A stretch of DNA of 64,000 bases from Haliotispira sp965263485 (GTDB lineage: Bacteria > Spirochaetota > Spirochaetia > SP-2023). Positions 25,318-34,972 of this stretch are shown one piece after another. The notes under the pieces are model-generated. The model had not been told where the DNA came from and made no database searches. It was given only the letters and a program-made list of their open reading frames with translations. Position numbers and translations under genes: made by a program. The stretch covers positions 434,001 through 498,000 of the forward strand of contig CBDHHO010000001.1 in NCBI GenBank assembly GCA_965263485.1, in the 5' to 3' direction. Positions within the stretch are counted from its first letter, which is position 1, and each line of letters opens with the position of its first letter.

Positions 25318-26742
25318 TCAGGCCTCTGCCAGCTGACGTACATCGCAGATTTTGCCGCCGACCGCAGCGGCGGCTACCATCGCCGGACTCATCAGGTGGG
25401 TGCGCCCGCCCCGGCCCTGACGACCCTCGAAGTTGCGGTTTGAAGTCGAAGCACAGCGTTCCTGGGGTTCCAGCTGGTCACCGTTCATGGCCAGACACAT
25501 CGAACAGCCGGGCATGCGCCATTCAAAGCCCGCCGCCATGAAAACCTTGTCCAGCCCTTCTTTCTCGGCTTGCAGGCGCACCTGCATCGAGCCGGGTACG
25601 ACCAGTGCCTGCCTGATGTTTGCGGCAATTTTGCCCCGCCGGGGCCCCCACCCTTTTTCGGCCGCGCTCCGGAGCACCGCTGCCGCCTCGCGCAGGTCTT
25701 CAATGCGGCTGTTGGTGCAGGAACCGATAAAGACTTTGTCAATGGCTACTTCGGTCAGTTTTGTGCCGGGAGTAAGGCCGATGTAGTCGAGGGCCCGCTG
25801 TTTGGTCGGGCTGTCGGCCTGAGGTACACAGCCATTGACGTTCAGCACATCTTCGGGAGAGGTACCCCAGGTTACCTGTGATTCGATACCAGCTGCATCA
25901 AAATGCAACTCGCGGTCAAACTGAGCGTCTTCGTCACTGCGCAGACTGCGCCAGAATTCCACGGCCTGCTGCCATTGAGTACCCTTCGGGGCCATGTCGC
26001 GCCCTTCCAAAAAGTGGAAGGTTACTTCATCGGGAGCCACCATCGCCACCCGGGCCCCGGCTTCAATGCCCATATTGCAAACCGTCATGCGCCCGGCAAT
26101 GCTCATTTCTTCAAATACCGAACCGGAAAATTCGATGGCGTAGCCGGTAGCTCCCGCGGTGCCAATCTGACCAATCACATAGAGGATTACGTCTTTGGGC
26201 CGAACATGAGAGTCAAGTCGGCCGTCAATGCGAATACGCATGTTCTTCATTTTGCGCTGCAGCAAGCACTGACTGGCCATGACTTGCTCGACTTCTGAAG
26301 TGCCAATGCCGAAAGAGATGGTACCGAAGGCTCCGTGAGTCGCGGTGTGCGAGTCTCCGCAGACTAAGGTGCAGCCGGGCAGCACAAAGCCGCGCTCGGG
26401 GGCTGTGACGTGGCAGACTCCGTTGTACTTGTGCCCTAGCGGATAGTATTCGATGCCCGTCTCGCGGGTATTACGCTCCAGAGTTTCCAGCTGGATCCTT
26501 GCTTCGTTGTCGAGAATATTGTCGATGTCAAAGGTCGGAGTATTGTGGTCGGCAACCGCCAGCAGCTTGTGGGGACAGCGCACTTTGCGGCCCTGTAGCC
26601 GCAGGCCTTCAAAGGCCTGTGGTGAAGTTACTTCGTGCACAATCATACGGTCGATGTACAGCAGACTGGTTCCGTCGGGACGCCGTTCTATTTCGTGTTC
26701 TTGCCATATTTTGTCATATAGGGTCTGACCTGTCGCTCTCAT
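25318..26742 (-). CDS. leuC: 3-isopropylmalate dehydratase, large subunit
   Basis: This aconitase-family 4Fe-4S enzyme has 474 residues, the normal length. It starts MRATGQTLYDKIWQEHE with AAGGAG eight bases upstream of ATG 26742. Family blocks include VADHNTPTFD, VCGDSHTATHGAFG, FIGSCTNSRIEDLREAA and GCSMCLAMNGD, where the Cys residues bind the cluster. It works with LeuD, whose gene is downstream beyond a methyltransferase cassette. A polar effect of the cassette on leuD is possible unless leuD has its own promoter. Confidence 0.97.
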   Translation of the reverse strand: MRATGQTLYDKIWQEHEIERRPDGTSLLYIDRMIVHEVTSPQAFEGLRLQGRKVRCPHKLLAVADHNTPTFDIDNILDNEARIQLETLERNTRETGIEYYPLGHKYNGVCHVTAPERGFVLPGCTLVCGDSHTATHGAFGTISFGIGTSEVEQVMASQCLLQRKMKNMRIRIDGRLDSHVRPKDVILYVIGQIGTAGATGYAIEFSGSVFEEMSIAGRMTVCNMGIEAGARVAMVAPDEVTFHFLEGRDMAPKGTQWQQAVEFWRSLRSDEDAQFDRELHFDAAGIESQVTWGTSPEDVLNVNGCVPQADSPTKQRALDYIGLTPGTKLTEVAIDKVFIGSCTNSRIEDLREAAAVLRSAAEKGWGPRRGKIAANIRQALVVPGSMQVRLQAEKEGLDKVFMAAGFEWRMPGCSMCLAMNGDQLEPQERCASTSNRNFEGRQGRGGRTHLMSPAMVAAAAVGGKICDVRQLAEA

Positions 26743-26993
26743 AGGCAGGACTCCTTGAAACTTGTCTGGAATGGGGAAACGCCTGCTACTGCATAGTTGT
26801 ACAGCCTAGGAACATTGTCGCCCGACTTCGGGAAGGCCGCAATTACGGGGCAGCAAGCTGTGAGAATACCCGGATTGGCCATGAATCGCAATCGGGACGC
26901 TGTCAAAGGCGCGTTCCAGCGCGATGGGAATCTGGGAATGGTTTTGAGAGCGGAAGATTAGGCTTTGCCGCTGGCAAATGGGGCTGATTTTAT

Positions 26994-26999
26994 TATAAT
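26994..26999 (+). promoter_or_regulatory. Possible -10 box of pheS
   Basis: A perfect TATAAT lies 25 bp before the pheS start. No convincing -35 is visible at the usual distance (CTGGCA at 17 bp). Confidence 0.35.
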
Positions 27000-27024
27000 T
27001 CGCATTGTTTGGAATTATATAGGT

Positions 27025-28095
27025 ATGGTTCATCAGCTTATGGGAATTAATTTAGAGCAATTGGAACAGGATTTCTTCCGCGACCTGGCTCAAATCACAG
27101 CGGATTCTGGTTCGGCACCTCTGTCCGGGTTAAAAGCCACATACTTGGGCAAAAAGGGCCGACTGCGTGCTCTGACTCAGAACATGAAAGCATTGAGCAC
27201 GGATGAGAAAAAAGTGTTGGGCCAGCAGAGCAACAAGCTCAAAGATTTATTTGAACAACAACTCAAAGCCAAACAACAGGATATAGAGCAGGCCATCCTG
27301 AAGCAGCAACTGGAAAATGAGTGGTTCGACTTCAGCCTCAGCGACAGCCACTGGGAAGAAGAACAGCTAGGCGGTGCATTGCACCCGATTAGCAGGGTGC
27401 AGCAGGAACTCGAGGATATTTTCCTGTCGATGGGTTTCCAGATACTGGACGGGCCCCATATTGAAGATGACTATCACAATTTTGAAGCCCTGAATATTCC
27501 GCAGAACCACCCGGCTCGCGACATGCAGGACACCTTCTGGTTTCGCGATATGCAGCATTTGCTGCGCACCCACACTTCCGCGATTCAAGTACGTGGCATG
27601 GAAGCCGAGGCCCGGCCTCCCTTCCGCTTTGTCGCACCGGGCAAGGTATTCCGCTGCGAAGCCACTGATGCTTCACACGAGGCGGTGTTCCACCAGATGG
27701 AAGGCATGATGGTGGCCGGGGATATTTCGGTTTCTCACCTGATTTACTTCATGAAACAGCTGCTCTCGGAAATATTTCAGCAGCAGACCGAAGTTCGCCT
27801 GCGACCTGGCTACTTCCCGTTCGTCGAGCCGGGTTTTGAGCTGGATATTGCCTGCCTGGTCTGCGCCGGTGAGGGCTGCTCGGTGTGCAAACGCAGTGGC
27901 TGGCTGGAGCTCTTGCCCTGTGGCATGGTCCACCCCAGGGTGCTCGAATACGGCGGCATTGATTCACAGCATTACCGCGGCTTTGCCTTCGGCTTGGGGC
28001 TGGATCGCTTGGTGATGATGCGCTACCGAATCAATGATATTCGCTATTTCCACAGTGGCAATCTGGCTTTTTTACAACAGTTTGCCAGCTATTGA
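27025..28095 (+). CDS. pheS: Phenylalanyl-tRNA synthetase alpha subunit
   Basis: Class II synthetase catalytic subunit, 356 residues. It has an N-terminal coiled coil (residues 5-95), motif 2 region FRFVAPGKVFRCEATDASHE, FHQMEGMMV, FVEPGFELDI and the motif 3 GFAFGLGLDRLVMMRY. A small Cys-containing insert (CLVCAGEGCSVCKRSGWLE) is normal for bacterial PheS. I start at ATG 27025 (MVHQLMGINLEQLE). The beta-subunit gene pheT, which often follows pheS, is not here: comEC is next after a repeat block. The partner must be elsewhere. Confidence 0.95.
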   Translation: MVHQLMGINLEQLEQDFFRDLAQITADSGSAPLSGLKATYLGKKGRLRALTQNMKALSTDEKKVLGQQSNKLKDLFEQQLKAKQQDIEQAILKQQLENEWFDFSLSDSHWEEEQLGGALHPISRVQQELEDIFLSMGFQILDGPHIEDDYHNFEALNIPQNHPARDMQDTFWFRDMQHLLRTHTSAIQVRGMEAEARPPFRFVAPGKVFRCEATDASHEAVFHQMEGMMVAGDISVSHLIYFMKQLLSEIFQQQTEVRLRPGYFPFVEPGFELDIACLVCAGEGCSVCKRSGWLELLPCGMVHPRVLEYGGIDSQHYRGFAFGLGLDRLVMMRYRINDIRYFHSGNLAFLQQFASY

Positions 28096-28105
28096 GGACG
28101 ATTCC

Positions 28106-28365
28106 CTGAAATTCGCTTTTGATGGGAGAGGAGGCTCCCATGCGAGCTGGCGCAGCATGGGAGAACCAGGGGAGGGCCGTGCGCAGCCAGGCCCAACCAT
28201 CCTTTTCTGCGAGCTGGCGCAGCATGGGAGAACCAGGGGAGGGCCGTGCGCAGCCAGGCCCGACCTTCCTTTCTGCGAGCTGGCGCAGCCAGGGCCGACC
28301 ATCCTCTTTTACGGCAGCGAGGAACGGAAGCCGCGGCATACTTTGGGGCACCTCTAAAAATTCCG
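28106..28365. mobile_element. Rearranged MITE-1 with 2.5 copies of the 68-bp unit
   Basis: A partial end (AAATTCGCTTTTGATGGG) is followed by units starting GCGAGCTGGCGCAGCATGGG at 28142 and 28209 and a shortened one at 28275. Then come the MITE piece GCAGCGAGGAACGGAAGCCG and a terminal GGGGCACCTCTAAAAATTCC from 28345. It fills most of the pheS-comEC gap. Confidence 0.75.
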
Positions 28366-28389
28366 TAACTTCTTGCCCTCTTACTGTGC

Positions 28390-30576
28390 ATGAGACACAG
28401 CAAAAACAACACAGCGCGCTTTTTGTTTCCGCCGCCCGGCTGCCGGTTGTCCATCCCCCTCAAAAATGCGCTGTTCTGCTTTACCGGCACTTACCTGAGC
28501 GCTTTCTATCTCCAGTCCGGCGCACTGTCATGGGCTTTTCGGCTCTCGGCAATATCGCTGTCAGCTGCCTTGACATACAGTTTCCTGTGCCATTGGAGGC
28601 AGCGGAACTGGGGGGCCCGGGAATGTCTCCGGCAGGGCTTGAAATGCTTGCCCCGCCTCATTCTCCGGCTATCTTTTTGGGGGACAGTCCTCGCATCGGG
28701 CTTTGTCAGTGGTTTGCAACTGCGCCAGCGCGCGGAGTACGCACAAAATTTCAGCAGCCTAGGCATGGAGGCTGACCGTATTGCTGTGTATTTTGGCAGG
28801 GTGCTCAGAGATGGTCTGCCTAACCGGGATTATCGGGAAAAAGGCGGCTTTCGCTTTGCGGTTCGCTTATTTGCCACCAGCGATGGTCACAGCCTGCTCA
28901 GTTCTGCTGACGGTAGAGTCTTCGTGCGCGTCAGCCGAACCCGGGCCGCAGCCGTACTGCCGATCATGCCCGCTCTGGGCCAGTTTGTGCTCATCCGGGG
29001 AGGAATCCGGAGCTGGCAAAACGATGAGGGACAGAAGATCCTGTTCAGTCAGGTAACTGCGGACAAGATCCGGATCTTGACAGATCTGCCGGCAAACCAA
29101 AACTCACAACTTTTGGCTGAACCCTCCGACCCTTCACTGCGACCGGGTACGGAAGCCTTTTTCTCCGGTGCCAACGCCTATGTCAGCCGAGCCCGGAAGC
29201 AAAATTCTGCATTGTCGATAACCGGGGCCATCCTGCCCGCCGCTTCCCTTCCCACATTTCTTTCTGCTTGGCACAGAAACTGGCCCGGAATTTCACAAAG
29301 CATCTGGCGTCGGCGCAGTGAACTGCGCCGACGCCTGTTTGGCAGCTTAAATGAGCTGTTCCCTCCCAGCGGTCGCGACCTGTTCCAGGCCCTGCTCTTT
29401 GGCCAGAGCGGAGAGCTGCCACAACAAGTCAAAGATCATTTCCGGCGCTCCGGTGCGATGCATATCCTAGCTCTGTCGGGCTTTCACGTTGGCATCCTGG
29501 CCAGTATTGTGAGTTTTTTGCTGCGCCGGAAGCCTTTGAACCTAGGCCTGCGCCGTTCGCTGCTGTGCAGCTCCATAATTCTGCTGCTGTATCTCTGGCT
29601 GGTCGGCCCTCTGCCTTCTTTGACCCGTGCGGTGCTGATGTTCCTGTTGCTCAACGGCTGCCGCTTCTTTCTGCGGCCCGGCAACGGCCTGGCGATCTGG
29701 TCCGCCAGTGCCCTGCTGCAAACCCGGCTGTTCCCTGCCTCGGCCCTGAGCCTGTCGTTTCAGCTTTCGTATGCGGCTTTGCTGGGCCTGATTTTGTTCG
29801 CCGGACGCTGTAACAGCCTGGCTTTACTGCTTCACCATCGCTTGTGCGGTCTGTGTCGCTCCCTGCGAAACCTTTGCGCTGCTCTGCCTCACTTGCATTG
29901 GCTCCATTGCGCCCGACCTGACCCGATTGCTATTCGGCAGATACTGCGGCGGCCCGGCCTTGCTCTGTCGGCCTGGCTGACTACCGCACTGAAACTAAGC
30001 AGCAGATTTCTGCTTCAGGGGAGTTCCGTCACCATAGCGGTACTGTTGTGCAGTGCACCGATTCTGATTGCGAACTTTGGTCAGTTGCAATGGATCGGCT
30101 TGCCGGCCTCCCTGGTCGAAACCCCGCTGATTACTTTGTACATGTGGCTTTCGTTGGCACTGTGGCCGTTGGCCGGGTTGCTGCAAAGCATCGGGCAGGA
30201 TGCCATCTTGGACCTGTTACAGACGGGCTACCGCCAATTATACTACTTCACGCTGGCTCCGATGGAGTTTTTCGCACAGGCCTCACCCTGGCTCTTTGCC
30301 CGGACAGGCAACAGTGCCGGCCGAGCCATAGAACTGCTGAGGGGCCCGCTGTTACTGTATCTGTTATTGAACGCCACAATACTGGCACTGCTCTACCGCT
30401 ATGAATTGAGGCACCTTGCAGGTCGTTTCAGAGCGATTGGGAAAGGCGGGAACAACGGACGAGAAAGACGTGAGGACTACACAGTTAAAGAAATTCACAT
30501 GGTCAGTACAACAGCCCGCCGGGACACTGTTCAGAATCTTTATCACGAGCCGGGCTCACAATCCTGTTGCCGTTGA
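28390..30576 (+). CDS. comEC: ComEC/Rec2-family DNA-uptake channel protein
   Basis: The 728-residue membrane protein has an N-terminal pair of membrane helices and an OB-like external domain (about 130-240, with GQFVLIRGGIRSW). The competence domain follows, with the signature GAMHILALSGFHVGI and LPSLTRAVLMFLLLNG and about eight helices. ComEC transports single-stranded DNA across the inner membrane in natural transformation. The C-terminal metallo-beta-lactamase-like nuclease domain present in many homologues is missing, as in some bacteria. The start ATG 28390 lacks a good ribosome-binding site. Transformation would fit the abundant repeats and recombination here, but that is inference. Confidence 0.85.
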   Translation: MRHSKNNTARFLFPPPGCRLSIPLKNALFCFTGTYLSAFYLQSGALSWAFRLSAISLSAALTYSFLCHWRQRNWGARECLRQGLKCLPRLILRLSFWGTVLASGFVSGLQLRQRAEYAQNFSSLGMEADRIAVYFGRVLRDGLPNRDYREKGGFRFAVRLFATSDGHSLLSSADGRVFVRVSRTRAAAVLPIMPALGQFVLIRGGIRSWQNDEGQKILFSQVTADKIRILTDLPANQNSQLLAEPSDPSLRPGTEAFFSGANAYVSRARKQNSALSITGAILPAASLPTFLSAWHRNWPGISQSIWRRRSELRRRLFGSLNELFPPSGRDLFQALLFGQSGELPQQVKDHFRRSGAMHILALSGFHVGILASIVSFLLRRKPLNLGLRRSLLCSSIILLLYLWLVGPLPSLTRAVLMFLLLNGCRFFLRPGNGLAIWSASALLQTRLFPASALSLSFQLSYAALLGLILFAGRCNSLALLLHHRLCGLCRSLRNLCAALPHLHWLHCARPDPIAIRQILRRPGLALSAWLTTALKLSSRFLLQGSSVTIAVLLCSAPILIANFGQLQWIGLPASLVETPLITLYMWLSLALWPLAGLLQSIGQDAILDLLQTGYRQLYYFTLAPMEFFAQASPWLFARTGNSAGRAIELLRGPLLLYLLLNATILALLYRYELRHLAGRFRAIGKGGNNGRERREDYTVKEIHMVSTTARRDTVQNLYHEPGSQSCCR

Positions 30577-30781
30577 GTACATAATTGGCAGCGACTTCCA
30601 GTGTTGAGATGACATCTGCGATCATGTTGCACCGTTACTTTGGTTTTGGCTTTGAATTTTTGGGAGTACTCCCGGCTCAGTGCGTTGGCCCTTATACTTG
30701 CCATTGCGGACAGTCGCTTCCCGCAGATTGCCTGGCTCATCCGAAACTTCCGGTTCATCGTTTGTACCTGAAAATTGAAAA

Positions 30782-30826
30782 AAATTGGGAGGGGCCTTTA
30801 TTTTTTGGGAGGGGCCTTTATTTTTA
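30782..30826. repeat. Short tandem duplication at the patatin 3' end
   Basis: GGGAGGGGCCTTTATTTTT occurs twice in tandem across the stop codon of the patatin gene. One copy lies within the last codons. Confidence 0.7.
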
Positions 30827-32042
30827 GAGATTGATAAAATCTTTCGAGAAGATTTTCCGGCAGATGCCTGCGCAACTGCTCCAGAAATTTCAACCCTTCG
30901 GACTCTTTGGCAATTTGCTTCGCTTGATCTTGCTTGATTTGTGACCTGTCCTGACTTGGCTTCGCCCGCTTCTCCACCATCCGCTTCAAGCCTTTCAGAC
31001 TTTCCTCTTCGGGCTTTTTACCCAGCATTCTTTCCCACTGCTCTTCCAAATGTTCTCCCAGCCCGCCCAGTCGAGCTCTCAGCTGGCAGAAAGCAAAGCC
31101 GCTCAGCGGTTTGGGCTCTGCTTCGACCTGCTGCGAGTGCTCCAGTTCCCTAGCGGCCCGGGCTCGCCGGCGCAGCTCGGTCATGCTGGTATTCCCCAGG
31201 TCGCCACCGCGCTGTTCGAATGCCGCAAGTTTTTGCAGTAATTGCTCGCGGAACGAATCCTTGGCCGCCAGCCCTTGGCGGTAAGTCTCGGGTGCCTTGT
31301 GAAACTCCAGCATATCAATGTCGAGGACCGGTGCGCGCACATGGATATCCAGTGGAATATACTTCATTTTTTGCAGGCTCATGGCATCCATCATCACCTG
31401 ATAGGTATAGAAAATAGCCTCAAGAGCACTGGGCAACTTGTTTTTGGGAGTGCTGACATCCCCGGCAATGTCGACTGCAACTGTAATGTCGCAGTCCGGC
31501 GGCAGGTGCTCGTAAGGCAAGTTGTTGCATAGCCCGCCATCGACCAGCACTCGCTGCTCCAAGACAAGTGGTGCAAAGACGTGGGGAATAGCCATACTGG
31601 CGCGAATGGCCAGTAACAGATCCCCGCTGTCAAATACGACTTCTTCACGGCGCCAGAAGTCGGTAGCCACTATTTTCAATGGGATTTGGAGGTCGGCAAA
31701 GTCTTTGGTGCCCAGCAATTCGTACAGAAAAGCCAGCACTCGCTCACCTTTGAAGAAACTGCCCGGTTTGAAGTTGGGGTCAAACAGACTCAAAAAATGC
31801 TTGCTGCCGCTGCGCTGAAAGATTTCGCGCAGCAACTGACCAGCAGAAGGGAAAAAGGCCAACAGAGCCACTAAAATCTGCTGAGCACTCATGCCCGATG
31901 CGTAGAGGGCGCCCAGCACCGCTCCGATACTGACACCGCTGATGGCACCCGGGCGCAGGCCCAGCTCGTCAAAAACTTCCAGAATCGGCAGGTGGGCAAA
32001 CCCTTTGGCCCCGCCGCCCCCCAAGGAAAGGCCGATTTTCAT
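30798..32042 (-). CDS. Patatin-like phospholipase (RssA/YchK type)
   Basis: The enzyme has the patatin hydrolase dyad: oxyanion loop GGGGAKG at residues 8-14, nucleophile GVSIG (Ser38) and a later VDGGLCNN carrying the Asp. Patatins cleave fatty acids from phospholipids. The catalytic domain spans about residues 1-260; the last 150 residues are a charged helical tail (LKGLKRMVEKRAKPSQD) of unknown role. Total length is 414. It appears cytoplasmic, without a signal peptide. A decayed MITE end lies just upstream of the start (32043-32060). Confidence 0.9.
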   Translation of the reverse strand: MKIGLSLGGGGAKGFAHLPILEVFDELGLRPGAISGVSIGAVLGALYASGMSAQQILVALLAFFPSAGQLLREIFQRSGSKHFLSLFDPNFKPGSFFKGERVLAFLYELLGTKDFADLQIPLKIVATDFWRREEVVFDSGDLLLAIRASMAIPHVFAPLVLEQRVLVDGGLCNNLPYEHLPPDCDITVAVDIAGDVSTPKNKLPSALEAIFYTYQVMMDAMSLQKMKYIPLDIHVRAPVLDIDMLEFHKAPETYRQGLAAKDSFREQLLQKLAAFEQRGGDLGNTSMTELRRRARAARELEHSQQVEAEPKPLSGFAFCQLRARLGGLGEHLEEQWERMLGKKPEEESLKGLKRMVEKRAKPSQDRSQIKQDQAKQIAKESEGLKFLEQLRRHLPENLLERFYQSLKIKAPPKK

Positions 32043-32081
32043 CAGCGAATTTTCAGAACCTCTCTTTAGAACCCAGAAGCT

Positions 32082-33113
32082 CTAATTCTGGGGCCGGTCG
32101 TTCCAGACCGACTGCAAGAAGTACTTGCGACCGGAGCCCTGTACGTAGTTCTGATAAGGCCCGGGGTTTTGGGTAGCGTAATCTTGGTGATAGTCTTCGG
32201 CAAGATAAAAGCGTTGCTCCGACAGAATCTCGGTAACGATTTCTTTCTCACCAAAGACTTTTTTTGCCTGCAGGTCCTGCTTGCTTTGCTGCGCCAGTTC
32301 GTGCTCGGTTTCGTTGCGGTAAAAGATTGCCGTATAGTACTGGCTGCCCCGGTCGTAGAACTGGCCGCCGCCGTCCGTAGGGTCGATATGACGCCAGAAA
32401 GTGCTTAGAAGTTTTTGATACGAAATCTCGAAAGGCTGGTATAAAATTTGGATCGCTTCGTAATGGCCGGTGCCGCCGCCGGAAACCTGCTCGTATGTGG
32501 GGTTTTCGGTGTTGCCCCCGGTGTAGCCGCTGAGCACCTTCATCACACCTTCCAAGCCCTCAAAGGCCGACTCGGTACACCAAAAGCAGCCCCCCGCAAA
32601 GATCGCTGTGGCGAACAGGGGATTATCGCGCGCAGTTTCCTGAGGATTCGGTTCAAACAATGGAATGTAGTCGGCATGGTCGCTGCTGCTCAGATCTTCG
32701 ATGGGCACAAAACGCAGGGCGGCTGAATTAATGCAGTAGCGCTTGCCCGTTCCCTTGGTCTCTGCCAGGAGCCCGTCATTAAACAAGTGTCCCAGATGCG
32801 AGTCGGAACTTTTGCTGCGCACTTCGATCCGCTGCATGCCGAAGTCGTGGTCTTCTTTGCACTCAATATTGCCATAGTTGATGGCTTTGTAAAAACTGGG
32901 CCAACCGGTGCCGGAGTCGAATTTGTGGATGGAGGCAAAGAGCACTTCTCCGGTGTATGGATCAACATAAAGGCCCGGATGGTGGTTGTCCCAGTAAGCG
33001 TTGCGAAAAGCCGGCTCGGTGGCATCTTCCTTGGTGACCCGGCGCACCAGCTCCGGAGATTGTTCTGCCCGGTAGTCGCAGCTACTTTCTGCTTTCTTAC
33101 TTCGTTGAAGCAT
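32082..33113 (-). CDS. msrBA: Bifunctional methionine sulfoxide reductase, MsrB-MsrA fusion
   Basis: The N-terminal half is MsrB (reduces the R-sulfoxide): SGTGWPSF, HLGHLFNDG and the catalytic Cys in KRYCINSAALRFVP. The C-terminal half is MsrA (reduces the S-sulfoxide): FAGGCFWCTESAFEGLEGV with the nucleophile Cys, then GHYEAIQILYQP and AEDYHQDY. The order MsrB-MsrA in one chain is known in bacteria. I start at ATG 33113 (MLQRSKK) because GGGAGAGACT precedes it; that gives 343 residues without a signal peptide, so it is a cytoplasmic repair enzyme. Confidence 0.95.
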   Translation of the reverse strand: MLQRSKKAESSCDYRAEQSPELVRRVTKEDATEPAFRNAYWDNHHPGLYVDPYTGEVLFASIHKFDSGTGWPSFYKAINYGNIECKEDHDFGMQRIEVRSKSSDSHLGHLFNDGLLAETKGTGKRYCINSAALRFVPIEDLSSSDHADYIPLFEPNPQETARDNPLFATAIFAGGCFWCTESAFEGLEGVMKVLSGYTGGNTENPTYEQVSGGGTGHYEAIQILYQPFEISYQKLLSTFWRHIDPTDGGGQFYDRGSQYYTAIFYRNETEHELAQQSKQDLQAKKVFGEKEIVTEILSEQRFYLAEDYHQDYATQNPGPYQNYVQGSGRKYFLQSVWNDRPQN

Positions 33114-33208
33114 AGTCTCTCCCTTGGTATTTCTGCTGCTTTTGTTTGCCCCGTTGTTCCATTCGGCCTGGCGCAGACAGAATGCCAAGCTCAGACCGAA
33201 TATCAGTA

Positions 33209-33222
33209 GGGTACCTCTAAAA
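33209..33222 (+). mobile_element. MITE-1 solitary left end
   Basis: GGGTACCTCTAAAA is a left end upstream of msrBA. No right end is near. Confidence 0.5.
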
Positions 33223-33283
33223 TGGAGAGTCTCTCAAAACGAACCTTTCAGCGTTGAACGAGCACGATTTGCTGCGATGCTTT

Positions 33284-34057
33284 CTATTCAGCCCCTAAGT
33301 AAAACGACAGTTCGCGCGCCACCTGTTCCAGTTCCTGTCGCCCCGCTTCAAAAAGTTGTCTCTGTGTTTTCTGCTGCTCTAAGTGCATTACCAGAAAGGG
33401 AATTGCAATCACTGCAACCAGTTCCTGCCCGGTAGTGAAAATCGGATAGACAATATTGGTCACACCCGGTGTCTGCGGGCAGGCGGCCAGGTAATAGCCT
33501 TGCCGGGCGATCTTGGGCAGCTCCATCAGCACAACTTCCTTTTCCTGAGTGCTGGCAGCGCTGGTATTAATCTGGTACTGGCGCTGCTCTTCGCTGCAAA
33601 AGGCCAGTGCCGTGGCACCAGAGCCCGAAACACACAGATCAATACTGGCACCCAGACGCAGGCTGAAATGCATCTTATACGGCGGGTTTTGCTGGGCTAC
33701 CACCAACAGTGAACCTTCGTTGAAAATGGAGACATGGCAGGACTGCAAGGTTTTTTCGCAGAGACTGCGCATCAGTGGCTGGGCATAGCGGACCAATTTG
33801 TCCAACAAGCTGTGCTGATGGGACAACTGAAACAGACGGGGAGACAAATGGTACTGCCCCTGCTGATTTTGCAGCAGGTACTTCCGCTCGCGCAGTATTA
33901 CCAGCATCCGAAAAATTTCCTGGGTGCTGCGACCCAGCCGTTCGGCAATTTGCTGCGTACTCAGAAACTCATCACAGTTGGCCAGCAGTTCCAGTATATC
34001 CAGGCCCTTTTCCAAGGCGGGTGCCTTGTAAGAGTTCTTTTGCCTTGTTTTTTCCAT
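33284..34057 (-). CDS. IclR-family transcriptional regulator
   Basis: The protein is 257 residues. An N-terminal winged helix (ALEKGLDILELLANCDEFLS, TQQIAERLGRSTQEIFRMLV) is followed by an effector domain (QSCHVSIFNEGSLLVVAQ, LRLGASIDLCVSGSGATAL, GVTNIVYPIFTTGQELVAVI). IclR proteins sense small metabolites and repress or activate catabolic genes. The neighbours (msrBA and a MITE) do not identify its target. Confidence 0.9.
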   Translation of the reverse strand: MEKTRQKNSYKAPALEKGLDILELLANCDEFLSTQQIAERLGRSTQEIFRMLVILRERKYLLQNQQGQYHLSPRLFQLSHQHSLLDKLVRYAQPLMRSLCEKTLQSCHVSIFNEGSLLVVAQQNPPYKMHFSLRLGASIDLCVSGSGATALAFCSEEQRQYQINTSAASTQEKEVVLMELPKIARQGYYLAACPQTPGVTNIVYPIFTTGQELVAVIAIPFLVMHLEQQKTQRQLFEAGRQELEQVARELSFYLGAE

Positions 34058-34144
34058 AGGATGATTTTACAGGTAAAATACAATCTGGCAAGTATATTGC
34101 CGAAAGATGTGGTATGGAAATTTTGGAATAGGGGGACCTATTAG

Positions 34145-34383
34145 GGGGACCTCTAAAAATTCGCTTTTGATGCCAGACGAAGGGATTTTTTGCGGCAGCG
34201 AGGAACGGAAGCCGAGCCATACTTTGCTGTATGGCACCAATGTGAGCTGGCGCAGCATTGGTGAACTGGCAGGCCGTGCGCAGCAAAGAGCCTGCTTCCT
34301 CTCTTTCGTGACAAAGCTGCTCCGTGAAAAAGACCGCGTCTGGTGCGCCATCCTTCTGTGGTAGGGAATTTTTAGAGGTCCCC
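34145..34383. mobile_element. MITE-1, 239-bp subtype (unit-bearing)
   Basis: Ends GGGGACCTCTAAAAATTCGC and AATTTTTAGAGGTCCCC. The interior has GCGAGGAACGGAAGCCGAGC and the segment GAGCTGGCGCAGCATTGG to GGCCGTGCGCAGC, which is the ancestor-like form of the 68-bp unit. The same subtype is at 37901 and 44805 in reverse orientation. No clear target duplication is left here (TTAG and TATA). Confidence 0.85.
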
Positions 34384-34435
34384 TATAGATTTCTCGTCCG
34401 CGAGTCTGTCAGACCAAGGTAACGAAGAGTAAATT

Positions 34436-34966
34436 TTACAGATCGATTTTTTGCAGCAAGCAGGAAGCATAGACTTCAACGGCCTCACCCCGGCCTACTG
34501 CGTCCACCCCTTCTTTAGTTTTGGCCTTGACGCTGATTTGTTCCAGTACGATTTCCCTGTCTTTGCTGGTATGGAGCTGGAAGGCACTCAGCAGCCGGTA
34601 CCGGATCTCATCAATCAACAAGCGCAGCCGGATCTTTTCCAGCACGATTGTACAGTCCAGATTGACCAGCTCGTAGCCCCTAGTCCGAATCTGCTTGCGG
34701 TAAACCGAGCGCAGCATTTCCAGACTGTCGGCATTGCGCCAACGTTCATCGGTGGGGGGGAAGTGGGACCCGATATCACCCAGTGCCAAGGCACCCAACA
34801 GGCTCTCTATGACAGCGTGGCACAGCACATCTCCATCGGAGTGCGCCACGGAGGCATAGTCACAGCGCAGCAGCAGCCCCCCCAGATAGAGTCCGGATCC
34901 GGCCTCCAGGCGGTGCAAATCGTAGCCTTGGCCGATTCGAATTCCCAGTTTGCGTATAGTGCTCAT
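34436..34966 (-). CDS. ispF: 2-C-methyl-D-erythritol 2,4-cyclodiphosphate synthase
   Basis: This is the MEP-pathway enzyme for isoprenoid precursors. The protein is 176 residues and shows IRIGQGYDLHRLEAG, HSDGDVLCHAVIESLLGALALGDIGSHFP and the C-terminal KAKTKEGVDAVGRGEAVEVYA. The metal-binding Asp and His residues (GYDLH and DVLCH) are present. It starts 6 bp after the carD stop and is co-transcribed with it, as CarD and isp genes often are. ispD is not in the window. Confidence 0.97.
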   Translation of the reverse strand: MSTIRKLGIRIGQGYDLHRLEAGSGLYLGGLLLRCDYASVAHSDGDVLCHAVIESLLGALALGDIGSHFPPTDERWRNADSLEMLRSVYRKQIRTRGYELVNLDCTIVLEKIRLRLLIDEIRYRLLSAFQLHTSKDREIVLEQISVKAKTKEGVDAVGRGEAVEVYASCLLQKIDL

Positions 34967-34972
34967 ATATCA

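Noticed and set aside
26743..27024. Riboswitch or T-box upstream of leuC or pheS
   Set aside because: I looked for a T-box (TGGNACC-like element with a terminator) and found no convincing structure.
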